Origin: Nakamurella silvestris
GTDB lineage: Bacteria; Actinomycetota; Actinomycetes; Mycobacteriales; Nakamurellaceae
DNA length: 64,000 nt
Direction of reading: 5' to 3'
Assembly (NCBI GenBank): GCA_003576535.1
Contig: QXCQ01000018.1
Location: forward strand, 23,877 to 87,876
Shown: in pieces, positions 35,915-45,561 of the stretch
Numbering within the stretch: position 1 is the stretch's first letter
Layout of the letters: the number at the start of each line of letters is the position of its first letter
The notes under the pieces: generated by a model
What the model was told of the DNA's origin: nothing
Seen by the model: only the letters and a program-made list of their open reading frames with translations
Database searches by the model: none
Program-made: the position numbers and the translations under genes

Positions 35915-37029
35915 CCGCGCGCCGAGTTCCGCTGTCGGTGCTCGACCTGGTGCCGGTGACCTCGGGCACCTCGCCGGGCGACGCCCTGGGCGACACCCTC
36001 AACCTGGTACGCAATGTCGAGGCCGCGGGCTACCACCGTTACTGGTTCGCCGAGCACCATTTCAACGACGGGGTCATCGGTTCCGCACCCGCGCTGCTGA
36101 TCGCGCTGGCGGGGGCGGTGAGCAGCCGGATCCGCCTCGGATCCGGCGCGGTCCAGCTCGGCCATCGGACCGCGCTGTCGGTGGCCGAGGAGTTCGGGCT
36201 GCTCTCGATCGCCTTCCCCGGTCGGATCGACCTCGGACTCGGCCGCTCCGGCGGCGCATCGCCGGCCGCCCCGGCACCCGAGCGGACCTCGTACACCACC
36301 CCCGAGGGGCTGCTGATCCCGCCGGCCTTCACCCGCTGGGACCGGTTGCTCGGATCACCCAGGTTCACCGCCTACCGGGACCTGCTGGTCTGGCCCGGGG
36401 CGGAGAACGTCGACTACGACGAGCAGGTCGGCACGGTCATCGACCTGTTGACCGGGAAGCACACCACCGACGGGGGCGTGGATCTCGCGGTCCCGGCCGC
36501 CCCGGTCGGGCAGGAACCGCAGGTCTGGATCCTGGGTTCGGGTGCCGGGGTCTCGGCCACGACGGCCGGCCGTCGTGGGCTGCCCTTCGCCGCCAACTAT
36601 CACGTCGCGCCGTCGTCGGTCCTGGAGGCCGTGCGGGCCTACCGTGAGTCGTTCGTGCCCTCGCCCCGGTCCGAGAAACCGTGGGTGCAGGTCTCGGTCG
36701 ATGTCGTGGTGGCCGACTCCGATTCGGCTGCAAGGACTCTCGCCGCCGGGTATGCCCCGTGGGTGCACAGCATCCGATCCGGCCAGGGGGCCATCAACTA
36801 TCCGACACCGGCCGAGGCCGCGGAGTTCCGCACCACCGCCGAGGACCGGGAGCTGGTGGCCGACCGGGTCGACACGCAGTTCGTCGGCTCGCCGAAGACC
36901 GTGGTGGAGAAGCTGGAGGTCCTGCAGCGGGCCACCGGGGCGGAGGAACTGCTGATCACCACCATCACCCACGACCACACCGACCGGGTCCGCAGCTACG
37001 ACCTGCTCGCCCAGGCCTGGGGACCGTGA
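35911..37029 (+). CDS. LLM-class flavin-dependent monooxygenase 4
   Basis: A 372-residue protein of the MsnO8-like branch of the luciferase superfamily: PLSVLDLVPV near the start, RYWFAEHHFN, SSRIRLGSGAVQL, GRIDLGLGRSGG and FVGSPKTVVEKLEVLQ. GTG 35911 overlaps the stop of the previous gene and the stop overlaps the following permease start, so translation is coupled on both sides. It may act on the same substrate at another step, or on an analogue. Confidence 0.87.
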   Translation: MTARRVPLSVLDLVPVTSGTSPGDALGDTLNLVRNVEAAGYHRYWFAEHHFNDGVIGSAPALLIALAGAVSSRIRLGSGAVQLGHRTALSVAEEFGLLSIAFPGRIDLGLGRSGGASPAAPAPERTSYTTPEGLLIPPAFTRWDRLLGSPRFTAYRDLLVWPGAENVDYDEQVGTVIDLLTGKHTTDGGVDLAVPAAPVGQEPQVWILGSGAGVSATTAGRRGLPFAANYHVAPSSVLEAVRAYRESFVPSPRSEKPWVQVSVDVVVADSDSAARTLAAGYAPWVHSIRSGQGAINYPTPAEAAEFRTTAEDRELVADRVDTQFVGSPKTVVEKLEVLQRATGAEELLITTITHDHTDRVRSYDLLAQAWGP

Positions 37030-37997
37030 TGGGCGGTTATCTCGCGCGGCGTCTCGGGCAGGCGGTGCTGGTGCTCTGGGCGGCCTACACGGTCTCGTTC
37101 CTGGTGCTCTACGCCCTGCCCGGCGACGCGGTGGACACCCGTCTCGGTGCGGACTCCGGGAGCGACATCACCCCTGAGCAGATCGCCGCCCTCAAATCCG
37201 ACTACGGACTGGACCGCCCGTTGGTGATCCAGTACCTCACCCAGCTCGGCCGTGCCCTCGGCGGGGACCTGGGCCGCTCCTTCGACAACGGCAGGCCGGT
37301 GACTTCGCTGATCGCGGAGGGCCTTCCGGCCACGCTGGCCATCGCCGGTGCCGCCCTGGTGATCTCGGTCCTGGCCGGGGGCGGTCTCGCCCTGCTGGCC
37401 GCGGGAACACGTCACCGCCGGTTGTCCCGATTCCTGCTCAACCTGCCGCCGCTGGGTGTGGCGGTGCCGGGATTCTGGGTGGGACTGTTGTTGTTGCAGC
37501 AGTTCTCCTTCCGGCTGCCGATCTTCCCCGCCCTGGGCAACGAGGGCCTGCGCAGCATCGTCCTGCCGGCGATCACGCTGGCCCTGCCGACCTCGGCGAT
37601 GATCGCCCAGCTGCTCGCCAAGAGCCTGTCCCAGTCCCTCGCCGAGCCGTACGCCGACACGGCGCGGGCGAAGGGTGCCTCCCGGTCCCGGGTGTTGTTG
37701 CGGCATGCGCTGCGCAACGCCACCCTTCCCGCCCTGACCGTGGCGGGACTGTTGACCGGCCAGCTGCTCTCGGGGTCGGTGGTGGTCGAGACCGTTTTCT
37801 CCCGCACCGGTCTCGGTCGGTTGACCGCCACGGCCGTGTCGGCCCAGGACACCGCGGTGGTCCAGGGTCTGGTGATCTTCGGTGCGCTGGTCTTCGTGCT
37901 GGTCAATCTCCTCGTCGACCTGCTCTACCCGGTCCTCGACCGCCGCATCCTGCGCACGACCCCACGGATTCTCATCACGGCGGAAGGCCGAACATGA
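37029..37997 (+). CDS. ABC transporter permease, DppB type
   Basis: A 322-residue inner-membrane subunit of a peptide/nickel-type importer. The start ATG shares a base with the previous TGA. It begins YLARRLGQAVLVLWAAYTVSFLVL, the usual DppB first helix, has LPGDAVD, the periplasmic DYGLDRPLVIQYLTQLGRAL loop, and the EAA motif region ADTARAKGASRSRVLLRHALRNA for contact with the ATPase. Six membrane helices are expected. The substrate is probably a sulfur compound imported for the monooxygenases encoded upstream. Confidence 0.93.
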   Translation: MGGYLARRLGQAVLVLWAAYTVSFLVLYALPGDAVDTRLGADSGSDITPEQIAALKSDYGLDRPLVIQYLTQLGRALGGDLGRSFDNGRPVTSLIAEGLPATLAIAGAALVISVLAGGGLALLAAGTRHRRLSRFLLNLPPLGVAVPGFWVGLLLLQQFSFRLPIFPALGNEGLRSIVLPAITLALPTSAMIAQLLAKSLSQSLAEPYADTARAKGASRSRVLLRHALRNATLPALTVAGLLTGQLLSGSVVVETVFSRTGLGRLTATAVSAQDTAVVQGLVIFGALVFVLVNLLVDLLYPVLDRRILRTTPRILITAEGRT

Positions 37998-38962
37998 CGA
38001 TCTCGACAGCGATACCCGAAGGTGCGGAGCACCTGTCGACGCCTCCGGCCGAGGACTTCCGCCGGCTCGCGACGGCGGCCGGCTCGCCTCCGGACACCAC
38101 CGACGTCCGTGCCGGCACCTGGACCACCACCGAACGGGTCCGCCGCCGACTGGGCGACCTGATCCGCCGCCCCGGGCTGCTGCTGGCGATCGGGTGGACG
38201 GTGTTCGTCACCCTCGCGGCCTTCGTGCCGAACCTGATCTCCTCGGTCGATCCGCTGCGGGCCGTGCCGTCGGCCAAACTGCGGGCACCCTCCTGGGATC
38301 ATCCGTTCGGCACCGACCAGCTCGGCCGTGACCTGTTCTCCCGGGTGATCCACGGTGCGGGCCTGTCCCTCGGGGCCGCCCTGATCGCCGTCGCGGTCGG
38401 GTTGGTCGCAGGCACGGTGATCGGGCTGGTGTCCGGGTTCCTCCGTGGTTGGGTGGACGGCCTGCTGATGCGGGCCGTCGACGTGCTGCTGGCCATCCCG
38501 GGGCTGCTGCTCTCCCTCGCCCTGGTGACCGCCCTGGGCTTCGGCACGGTGAAGGTGGCGATCGCCGTGGGTATCACGAGTGTCGCCGCCTGTGCGCGGA
38601 TCATGAGGTCGGAGGTGCTGCGGGTCAGGGAGAGCGCCTACATCGAGGCGGCGACCGCCGGGGGTGCCCGTCGTTCCCGGGTCCTGTGGCGGCACCTGCT
38701 GCCGAACGCGGGTGGCCCGGTGCTGGTGCTGGGAACCCTGGAGATCGGCACCGCGATCCTGGCGGTGTCGGCCTTGAGCTTCCTGGGTTACGGGGCGGTT
38801 CCGCCGACCCCCGAATGGGGTTCCCTGGTTGCCGGTGGCCGTGACTTCCTCGGCACCTCCTGGTGGCTCACCACCATGCCCGGTCTGACGATCGCGGCGA
38901 CCGTACTGGCCGTCGGCCGGATCTCACGGGCACTCGGCGGACAGGACGGGGAAGTTCGATGA
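37994..38962 (+). CDS. ABC transporter permease, DppC type
   Basis: A 322-residue partner permease that overlaps the previous gene by four bases. The N-terminal cytoplasmic stretch of about 55 residues is longer than usual. The family marks are [20 protein letters not shown] and the EAA loop [23 protein letters not shown], with [16 protein letters not shown] near the end. Together with the preceding permease it forms the membrane channel. Confidence 0.93.
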   Translation: MTISTAIPEGAEHLSTPPAEDFRRLATAAGSPPDTTDVRAGTWTTTERVRRRLGDLIRRPGLLLAIGWTVFVTLAAFVPNLISSVDPLRAVPSAKLRAPSWDHPFGTDQLGRDLFSRVIHGAGLSLGAALIAVAVGLVAGTVIGLVSGFLRGWVDGLLMRAVDVLLAIPGLLLSLALVTALGFGTVKVAIAVGITSVAACARIMRSEVLRVRESAYIEAATAGGARRSRVLWRHLLPNAGGPVLVLGTLEIGTAILAVSALSFLGYGAVPPTPEWGSLVAGGRDFLGTSWWLTTMPGLTIAATVLAVGRISRALGGQDGEVR

Positions 38963-40599
38963 GCGGGTCGACGCCACAGGCCGACGGACCACTGCTGGAG
39001 ATCACCGACCTGGCGGTGCGCTACCGCGGCAGACACGGGTACGTCGATGCCGTCCGCGGGGTCGACCTGGTGGTCGCGCGCGGGGAAACCGTTGCCCTCG
39101 TGGGTGAATCGGGCTCGGGGAAGTCCACCACCGCATTGTCGGTGATCGGGCTGCTGTCCACCCAGGCCGAGGTCTGGCGGGGCCGGATCGGCTTCGGTGG
39201 CGAGGACTTGCGGGTGGTCTCCCGGCGTCGCCGCGCCGCCCTGCTGGGGCGTGAGATCGGTTTCATCCCACAGGATCCGACCGTCTCCCTCAACCCGGTC
39301 AAACGGATCGGCGACCAGGTGGCCGAGGTGCTCCTGATCCACGGCGTCACCGATCGTGCGGGTGCCGCCGAGCAGGCGGTGACGGCCTTGGCCGCAGCCG
39401 GTATCGACCACCCGGAGATCCGGGCGCGGCAGTACCCGCACGAGCTCTCCGGCGGTATGCGCCAACGGGTGTTGATCGCGATCGCGCTCGTGGCGGGACC
39501 GTCCCTGGTGATCGCCGACGAGCCCACCAGTGCACTGGACGTCACCGTCCAGCGGCAGATCCTGGACAACATCGGCGAGCTGACCCGATCGGCCGGGACC
39601 GGGGTGCTGCTCGTCACCCACGATCTCGGGGTGGCCGCCGACCGGGCGGACCGGATCGCCGTCATGTCCGAGGGGCGGATCGTCGAGGTGGGAACACCGT
39701 CGGTGATCCTGGGTGATCCCGAGCATCCGTACACCCGCTCGTTGATCGCGGCGGCCCCGAGCCTGCAGGCCGGTCGTCGGCACCATCGCACCGCCGGGGT
39801 CGAGGTGGGTCGACCGTTGCTGGAGGTGACCGGCCTGACCAAGGAGTTCGCCTTGCCCGGGACCCACGGGCAGGTGCTCCGGGCCGTCGACGGGGTCGAT
39901 CTGCGGCTCGGACGTGGCGCCACCCTGGGGGTGGTGGGGGAGTCCGGTTCCGGGAAGTCCACCACGGCCCGGCTGGCCCTGCGACTGCTCGCCCCGGATG
40001 CCGGCCGGATCGTGTTCGACGGCGAGGACATCACCGACCTGACCGGTGAGCGCCTGCGGCAACTGCGCCGCCGGATCCAGTTGGTGCAGCAGAACCCTTA
40101 CGCCTCATTGAATCCGCGGCTGACGGTGGGTGCGATCATCGCCGAACCCCTGGCCTCCTTCGGCACCGGCCGACGGGCCGGACGGGCCCGCGCCGCCGAA
40201 CTGCTGGACCTGGTGGTCCTGCCCGCCGCGGTGATCCACCGTCGCCCGCACGAGCTCTCGGGCGGCCAGCGTCAGCGGGTGGCGATCGCCCGGGCGCTGG
40301 CACCGCGGCCGGACCTGGTGGTGCTCGACGAGCCCGTCTCCGCCCTGGACGTACGGGTCCAGGCCCAGATCCTCGACCTGCTGGCCGATCTGCAGGGCGA
40401 ACTCGGGGTCGGCTACCTGTTCATCTCCCACGATCTGGCGGTGATCCGGCAGATCGCCGACACGGTGGCCGTCATGTTGGCCGGCCGGGTGGTCGAGACC
40501 GGCGTCACGGAGGATGTTTTCGACCGGCCGCAGCACGACTACACGCGTCGGCTGCTCGCGGCCATCCCCGGCCGGCACGTCGTGGGATCGGGAACATGA
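38959..40599 (+). CDS. ABC transporter ATPase with two nucleotide-binding domains (DppD-DppF fusion)
   Basis: A 546-residue protein carrying both ATPases of a peptide-type importer. Domain 1 (about 10-260) has Walker [10 protein letters not shown], signature LSGGMRQRV and Walker [11 protein letters not shown]. Domain 2 (about 280-535) has a second [18 protein letters not shown] and [11 protein letters not shown]. Each domain retains Q-loop and H-loop residues. The ATG at 38959 overlaps the previous stop. Fused ATPases of this kind occur in glutathione and other peptide-class importers, which fits a thiol or organosulfur cargo but does not prove it. Confidence 0.93.
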   Translation: MSGSTPQADGPLLEITDLAVRYRGRHGYVDAVRGVDLVVARGETVALVGESGSGKSTTALSVIGLLSTQAEVWRGRIGFGGEDLRVVSRRRRAALLGREIGFIPQDPTVSLNPVKRIGDQVAEVLLIHGVTDRAGAAEQAVTALAAAGIDHPEIRARQYPHELSGGMRQRVLIAIALVAGPSLVIADEPTSALDVTVQRQILDNIGELTRSAGTGVLLVTHDLGVAADRADRIAVMSEGRIVEVGTPSVILGDPEHPYTRSLIAAAPSLQAGRRHHRTAGVEVGRPLLEVTGLTKEFALPGTHGQVLRAVDGVDLRLGRGATLGVVGESGSGKSTTARLALRLLAPDAGRIVFDGEDITDLTGERLRQLRRRIQLVQQNPYASLNPRLTVGAIIAEPLASFGTGRRAGRARAAELLDLVVLPAAVIHRRPHELSGGQRQRVAIARALAPRPDLVVLDEPVSALDVRVQAQILDLLADLQGELGVGYLFISHDLAVIRQIADTVAVMLAGRVVETGVTEDVFDRPQHDYTRRLLAAIPGRHVVGSGT

Positions 40600-40800
40600 T
40601 CGCCCGCCTCGCCCGCTGGGGCCGCCGGGGCCTGGAAACCCTCGGTCGTGCCCTCGCGCCGGCACCGGTTCCCGGTCCGTCCGCCGAGCACCCGGCAGAT
40701 CCCGGCGATGAGCGATGTCCGGCCACCTGCGCCGTACCCCGATCCGCCCACCACCCCCGTCTCGTCACATCCGACACCTGTTCCCAAGGAGATCCACACC

Positions 40801-42522
40801 GTGAAGTTCACCCGTACCGCCCCGCGAACCGGCGCGACCGCGTCCGGCCGCGGCATTCTCACCGCATCCCTGGCCGGCCTGGCACTGCTCCTCGCCGCCT
40901 GCGGCAGCGACAGCAGCAACGCTGACACCAGCACCAAGGCCCCTACCCAGGGCACCGATCCGGTGAGCCTGGCCGCCGGTTCCGCCACCGGGACGCCCAC
41001 CGCGGACACGGCGGCACCGGTGGCGGGGGGCACCTTGACGTTCGCCGTGGCCAACGACCCGATCAGCCTGAATCCCAGCTCCACCGGCAGCGGCAACGAC
41101 ACCCTGTACGTCACCCGCCAGCTGTTCGACTCGCTGACCGAACAGGATCCGGCCACCGGGGACGTCATCCCGTGGCTCGCGAAGTCGTTCAAGGCCTCCG
41201 ACGACGCCAAGTCCTTCGAGTTCACCCTCCGTCCGGGGGTGACCTTCTCCGACGGGACACCGCTCACCGCCGCCTCCGTCAAGGCCACCTTCGACGACAT
41301 CAACACCGCCGGTGCGAAAGCGGCGAGCGCGATCGTCGCCCTGGCCGGGTACACCGAGACCGAGGTGACCGGCGATCTGACCTTCACGGTCAAGTTCTCC
41401 GAGCCCAACGGCTCCTTCCTGCAGGCGACCTCGGCCATCGCCCTGGCCCCGGTGGCCGCCAGTACGCTGGCGATCCCCTACGACGACCGGGCCTCCGGGG
41501 TCGGTGTGGTCGGCACCGGGCCGTTCACCCTCGACCACTACACCAAGAACAACGAGGTGGTCCTGAAGAAGCGGACCGGCTACAACTGGGGTCCGGCCGA
41601 CCGCACCAACACCGGTGAAGCCCACCTGGACCAGGTCGTGTTCAAGATCGTGCCCGAGTCGGGGGTCCGCACCGGAAGCCTGGAATCCGGCCAGGTACAG
41701 GTGATCGGCGGTGTTGCTCCGCAGGACATCTCAGGTCTCAAGGACAGCGGGTTCGGTCTGGTGGTCCGGCCGAACCCCGGCCTGACCTTCGGGTTGACGG
41801 CGAACGTGAGCCGGCCGATCGTGGGCGATCTCGCGGTGCGGCAGGCGATCGCCCATGCCGTCAACGCCACCGACGTGCGCGATACCGCGCTCAACGAGTA
41901 CTTCAAGGTGGCCACCAGCTCCCTCGCGGCGAACACCCCCGGCTGGGCCGACCAGAGCGCGTTGATCAGTTTCGATCCGGAGAAGTCCAAGGCACTGCTG
42001 GACGCGGCCGGCTGGGTGCCCGGTCCGGACGGCATCCGGGCGAAAGACGGTGTGCCGCTGCACCTGTTGACCGCCTACATCTCGAACTTCGGTCCGAACC
42101 AGACCGCCTTGGAACTCGTGCAGCAGGAACTCAAGGACGTCGGCATCGACGTCGAGCTGTGGACCGGCACCGTGCCGGACCTGCTTGCGGGACAGCAGGA
42201 GGGAAAGTTCGACCTGATCTGGGGCAACAGCTCTCGCGCCGACGGTGACGTGCTCCGGACGACCTTCTCCTCGGTCGCCTCCAACTACTACAAGATCGAC
42301 GACAAGGAACTGGACGCCGCGCTGATCGGTCAGCAGTCCACCGCCGACCCGGCCAAGCGCAACGCCTTCCTGGCCACGGCCCAGAAGATCCTGGTGGAGA
42401 AGGCGTATCAGGTTCCGGTGCACGAGTTGACCACCGTGCTCGGCACCGCCAAGAACGTCCACGGTGTGGTGCTCGGCGCCGATTCCCGGCTCTCCCAGCT
42501 GACGGACGCCTCCATCGGCTGA
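40801..42522 (+). CDS. ABC transporter substrate-binding lipoprotein, family 5
   Basis: The extracytoplasmic receptor of the importer. GTG 40801 follows CAAGGAG and starts a lipoprotein signal ending LLLAACGSD, so the mature protein begins at Cys. The 573-residue protein is an SBP family 5 type: DPISLNPSSTGSGNDTLYV, RQLFDSLTEQDPATGDVIPWLAKSF in the first lobe (quoted in two parts by position about 80-130), TLRPGVTFSDGTPLTAASVK-like segment at about 140, and VRQAIAHAVN in the hinge region. A Ser/Thr/Asp-rich spacer follows the anchor. The 201-base gap before it contains no gene, and a strong terminator follows. Confidence 0.92.
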   Translation: MKFTRTAPRTGATASGRGILTASLAGLALLLAACGSDSSNADTSTKAPTQGTDPVSLAAGSATGTPTADTAAPVAGGTLTFAVANDPISLNPSSTGSGNDTLYVTRQLFDSLTEQDPATGDVIPWLAKSFKASDDAKSFEFTLRPGVTFSDGTPLTAASVKATFDDINTAGAKAASAIVALAGYTETEVTGDLTFTVKFSEPNGSFLQATSAIALAPVAASTLAIPYDDRASGVGVVGTGPFTLDHYTKNNEVVLKKRTGYNWGPADRTNTGEAHLDQVVFKIVPESGVRTGSLESGQVQVIGGVAPQDISGLKDSGFGLVVRPNPGLTFGLTANVSRPIVGDLAVRQAIAHAVNATDVRDTALNEYFKVATSSLAANTPGWADQSALISFDPEKSKALLDAAGWVPGPDGIRAKDGVPLHLLTAYISNFGPNQTALELVQQELKDVGIDVELWTGTVPDLLAGQQEGKFDLIWGNSSRADGDVLRTTFSSVASNYYKIDDKELDAALIGQQSTADPAKRNAFLATAQKILVEKAYQVPVHELTTVLGTAKNVHGVVLGADSRLSQLTDASIG

Positions 42523-42564
42523 CTCGAGCGGTCGGACGACAGGTCCGTCATCAGGGGTACGGCA

Positions 42565-42595
42565 AGGGCCCCCAGGCTGTACGCCTGGGGGCCCT
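42565..42595 (+). terminator. terminator of the sulfur operon
   Basis: A perfect 13-bp stem (AGGGCCCCCAGGC, 42565-42577, with 42583-42595) and a 5-base loop, 42 bases after the receptor gene. Downstream bases are CGTCGTGTT rather than a T tract. Confidence 0.85.
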
Positions 42596-42649
42596 CGTCG
42601 TGTTCCCTGCTACCGCCGATGGTTCATCGGGTGGGTGCGTTTCTCGGGG

Positions 42650-45397
42650 TCAGTGCTGGGTGGTGCGGTGGAGGAAGGCTGCGGTGGTTTGGCGGTCGGT
42701 GGTGGCGAGGGGGCGGTAGGTGTTGTTGTCGAAGCCGTTGGTGATGCCGGTGTTTTTGGCCCAGGTGATTTCGGCGCAGAAGGGGTGGGTGGTGGTGATG
42801 TCGGTGAAGGGTTTGGTGGTGCAGGGGGGGGGGGTGGTGTGGGGGTTGTTGGCGCGGTAGAGGAACGCGGCGATGGCTTGGCGTTGGATCTTGTCGGCGG
42901 GGTGGAAGGTGCCGTCGGGGTAGCCGGTGGTGATGCCGGTGTTTTTGGCCCAGGTGATCTCGGCGCAGAAGGGGTGGGTGGTGGGGATGTCGGTGTAGGG
43001 CTTCGTGGTGCAGGCCGGGGGGGTGGTGCCGGGGTTGGCCTGGCGGTAGAGGAACGCGGTGATGGCCTGGCGTTCCACGGGTGCACCGGGGCGGAAGGTT
43101 CCGTCGGTGTAGCCGGTGGTGATGCCGGTTCCGGCGAGCCATTGGACGTCGGTGTAGAACTGTCCGGTCGGGGGGTAGTCGGTGTAGTAGAGGTTCACCG
43201 GGGTGGGCGTGGAGGTGGATCCGGCGAGGACGTCGTTGCCGGAGTAGGCCGCGGTGAGGGTGGTGGCACCGGTGGGCAGCCCGGTCAGGGGAACGGTGAC
43301 GGTGGTGGTGCCGGTGGTGCTGGTGACCGGGGTGGTGGCGATGACGGCCCCGTTGTTGGTGATCGTCACGGTGCCGGTCAGGGCGGGGTAGTCGGTGGTG
43401 ACCTTCACGGTGGCGGTGAGGTCGGTGCCGGCTTTGGCGGTGGTCTGGTCGAGGGTGAGGTCGGTGGTGGTGGTTTTCTTCTCCCGCCGCAGGGTGACCT
43501 GGTCGACGAGGGAGTTGACCGGTTTGGCGGTCCCGTTGGCCTGGGAGCGCAGGGTTTTGACCTTCAGGGAGGTGTCGGTGACCTCGATGGCGGTGTAGTT
43601 GCGGACCTTTTCCTGGTTGGCGGCCGAGAGCCACCAGAACCCGGAGGTTTGCAGGTCGTAGTACTTGGATCCGGAGGCGGAGTTCGCGGTGAGGTAGAGG
43701 ACGCCGCCGGGGCCGGCGGTGACGGTGTCGGCGCCGGCGATCTCGGCGGGGTCGGCTTTTTGCCCGTTCTTGATCAGGTAGGTGCGGGCGTAGGAGTGGT
43801 CGTGGCCCTGCAGGACGAGGTCGATGCCCAGTTCGGAGATCACGGTGGGCAGGTTGTTACGGCGGTCCAGGACGTCACTGTCGGTGGCGTGGGGGCCGGG
43901 GGAGTAGATGGAGTGGTGGAAGGCGAGCATCTTCCATTTGGCTTTCGCGCCGTGGTCGGCGATGACTTGGCGCATCCAGTTGATGTGGGAGGTGAAGTTA
44001 CGGCTGTTGGAGTTGATGTTGAGGAAGAGGACGTCTTTGTAGATGTACCAGTAGTCCCCGCCGGCGGCGGTGCCGGTGCCGGGGCCGGCGGTGCGGTCGG
44101 TGTTGGGGGTGTTGAAGTGTTGTTCGTAGGCTTTGGAGCCGACGTCGTGGTTGCCGTTCGTGGCCACGAAGGGGATCTGGCGGAGCAGGTCGGACTGCAG
44201 GAACGCGGCGTACTGGGGTTCGTTGGTGGCGGTTTCGACCTGGTCGCCGGAGGAGAAGAGCATTTCGGCGTTCGGGTAGGAGGCGGTGGCCACGTTCAGG
44301 GTGTCGGCCCAGCCGGCGGCATCGCCCGCGACGTTGCCGGAGGACCCGATCTGGGGGTCGCCGAAGAACAGGAAATCGAAGTCACCGCTGAAGGACCGGG
44401 TCCGGAAGGTGTACGAGGGGGACCAGTTCCCGGCCGCACCGACCCGGTAGGTGTAAGAGGTGTTCTCCTTCAACCCGGTGACCGTGGCGAACCGGTTGTA
44501 TTCACCACTGGTCGTCGGGCCGCCGGTGGCGGCGAAGGAGGTCGCGGAGGCCGGGAAGACGCCGCCGACCACGGAGGCCGTCTCGGCCAGCTGCGCCACC
44601 TGGGCGGTGTCGGTCGAGGAGTACCAGGCGAGGTTGCGCTCGGCCTGGGTGGACCCGACGTGCAGGTTGAGGTCGCTGATCGTGGTGACGGGCTCGGGCA
44701 CCGTCACGGTCGGGACCAGGGACACGAAGTTGAGGTAGATGTCCGAGCTCGAGGCGCGGTCCTGGTACAGGGCGACCGAGACGGTGTTCTTGCCGACCTT
44801 GAGTCCGCTGCTGGAGATCTGGGCCGTGGCGGTCTGCGGGTCGCTCTGGCCCGAGCCGGCGTACTGGAGGTTCTGGGTGACGCGGCTGTCGTCCAGGCCG
44901 GCCACCTTCGCGCCGTTGAGGTAGATGACCACACCGTCGTCGTAGACGACAGTGGCGGCCAGGCCGGAGATCTCGGCCACCTGGGCGGCGGTCAGGTCGA
45001 AGCTGGTGCGGAAGAAGAAGGTCGGCACATCGGTGGTGGTGCCGGGGATGTACTGGGTCAGCAGGGTGTTGACAGGGAAGTTCGCCCCGATGCCGGTCGC
45101 CAGGCCGTTCTTGGCGCCGAAGGCACCCTTGCCCGACTTCCAGTTGGTCTGCGGGAAGTCCGTGGTGGTCCAGATCGCCGGGTTGGCGTTCGTCCCGGCC
45201 GGATCGGTGTTGTCCTCCAGGTAGGACCACGTCGTATCGGCGGTGGTGATCAACGGTGTGCCTGCGACAGCGGCGCCCTCGGCCGCAGCGGTCGCGGGGG
45301 CCGGAACCAACAGACCGCCGACGGCAACAGCGGCGGCCGCGAGGATCGCGCCGAACTTCCTGCGGCGGTGAGCCGGTAGAGCTGATGTGCCTTGCAT
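42650..45397 (-). CDS. secreted purple acid phosphatase-like metallophosphoesterase with SLH domains
   Basis: An extracellular two-metal phosphoesterase. ATG 45397 follows AAGGGAA and opens a signal peptide (ILAAAAVAVGGLLVPAPATA). Of 915 residues: about 40-225 a beta-sandwich region; about 230-330 a fibronectin/PAP N-terminal-like domain; about 335-620 the metallophosphatase core with GDPQ (about 345), GDQVE, GNHD, AFHHS and GHDHSYART, which supply all metal ligands; about 640-740 an Ig-like domain; three SLH repeats from about 746, with C-x14-C in repeats 2 and 3. The last part has a different codon style, an 84-bp internal direct repeat and a run of 11 C in the coding strand (42824-42834). 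Likely wall-bound phosphate scavenging. Confidence 0.92.
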   Translation of the reverse strand: MQGTSALPAHRRRKFGAILAAAAVAVGGLLVPAPATAAAEGAAVAGTPLITTADTTWSYLEDNTDPAGTNANPAIWTTTDFPQTNWKSGKGAFGAKNGLATGIGANFPVNTLLTQYIPGTTTDVPTFFFRTSFDLTAAQVAEISGLAATVVYDDGVVIYLNGAKVAGLDDSRVTQNLQYAGSGQSDPQTATAQISSSGLKVGKNTVSVALYQDRASSSDIYLNFVSLVPTVTVPEPVTTISDLNLHVGSTQAERNLAWYSSTDTAQVAQLAETASVVGGVFPASATSFAATGGPTTSGEYNRFATVTGLKENTSYTYRVGAAGNWSPSYTFRTRSFSGDFDFLFFGDPQIGSSGNVAGDAAGWADTLNVATASYPNAEMLFSSGDQVETATNEPQYAAFLQSDLLRQIPFVATNGNHDVGSKAYEQHFNTPNTDRTAGPGTGTAAGGDYWYIYKDVLFLNINSNSRNFTSHINWMRQVIADHGAKAKWKMLAFHHSIYSPGPHATDSDVLDRRNNLPTVISELGIDLVLQGHDHSYARTYLIKNGQKADPAEIAGADTVTAGPGGVLYLTANSASGSKYYDLQTSGFWWLSAANQEKVRNYTAIEVTDTSLKVKTLRSQANGTAKPVNSLVDQVTLRREKKTTTTDLTLDQTTAKAGTDLTATVKVTTDYPALTGTVTITNNGAVIATTPVTSTTGTTTVTVPLTGLPTGATTLTAAYSGNDVLAGSTSTPTPVNLYYTDYPPTGQFYTDVQWLAGTGITTGYTDGTFRPGAPVERQAITAFLYRQANPGTTPPACTTKPYTDIPTTHPFCAEITWAKNTGITTGYPDGTFHPADKIQRQAIAAFLYRANNPHTTPPPCTTKPFTDITTTHPFCAEITWAKNTGITNGFDNNTYRPLATTDRQTTAAFLHRTTQH
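42741..43013. repeat. 84-bp direct repeat within SLH coding region
   Basis: Bases 42741-42824 and 42930-43013 match at all but a handful of positions, 189 bp (63 codons) apart. They encode the corresponding parts of SLH repeats 3 and 2. Identity at DNA level exceeds that of the other three SLH proteins, pointing to a recent duplication or conversion. Confidence 0.8.
42824..42834 (+). repeat. homopolymer of 11 G inside the SLH coding region
   Basis: Eleven consecutive G (C in the coding strand) encode part of TTPPPC just before the last SLH repeat. A second run of seven G lies at 43017-43023. One-base slippage would change the frame of the last SLH repeat. Confidence 0.9.
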
Positions 45398-45561
45398 GGA
45401 ATTCCCTTGTTCGAATGGTGGCCGCAGCACTGCCGTGGTCGCGCAAGACCGCGGCAACGGACCCGACCGGTGGGGTGGGGGGTGACCTCGGGCGGTGTGT
45501 GAGGCGCGCGTGAGTCAATCCAGTACGTAAGCGCCCCAACCTGTTCCGGGAATGGACGCCC

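Noticed and set aside
40596..40925. short frame starting at an ATGA overlap with the fused ATPase gene
   Set aside because: It begins attractively but runs into the receptor gene in another frame, is Arg/Pro-rich and shows no domain. The receptor start at 40801 has a strong ribosome site. I treat 40600-40800 as non-coding.
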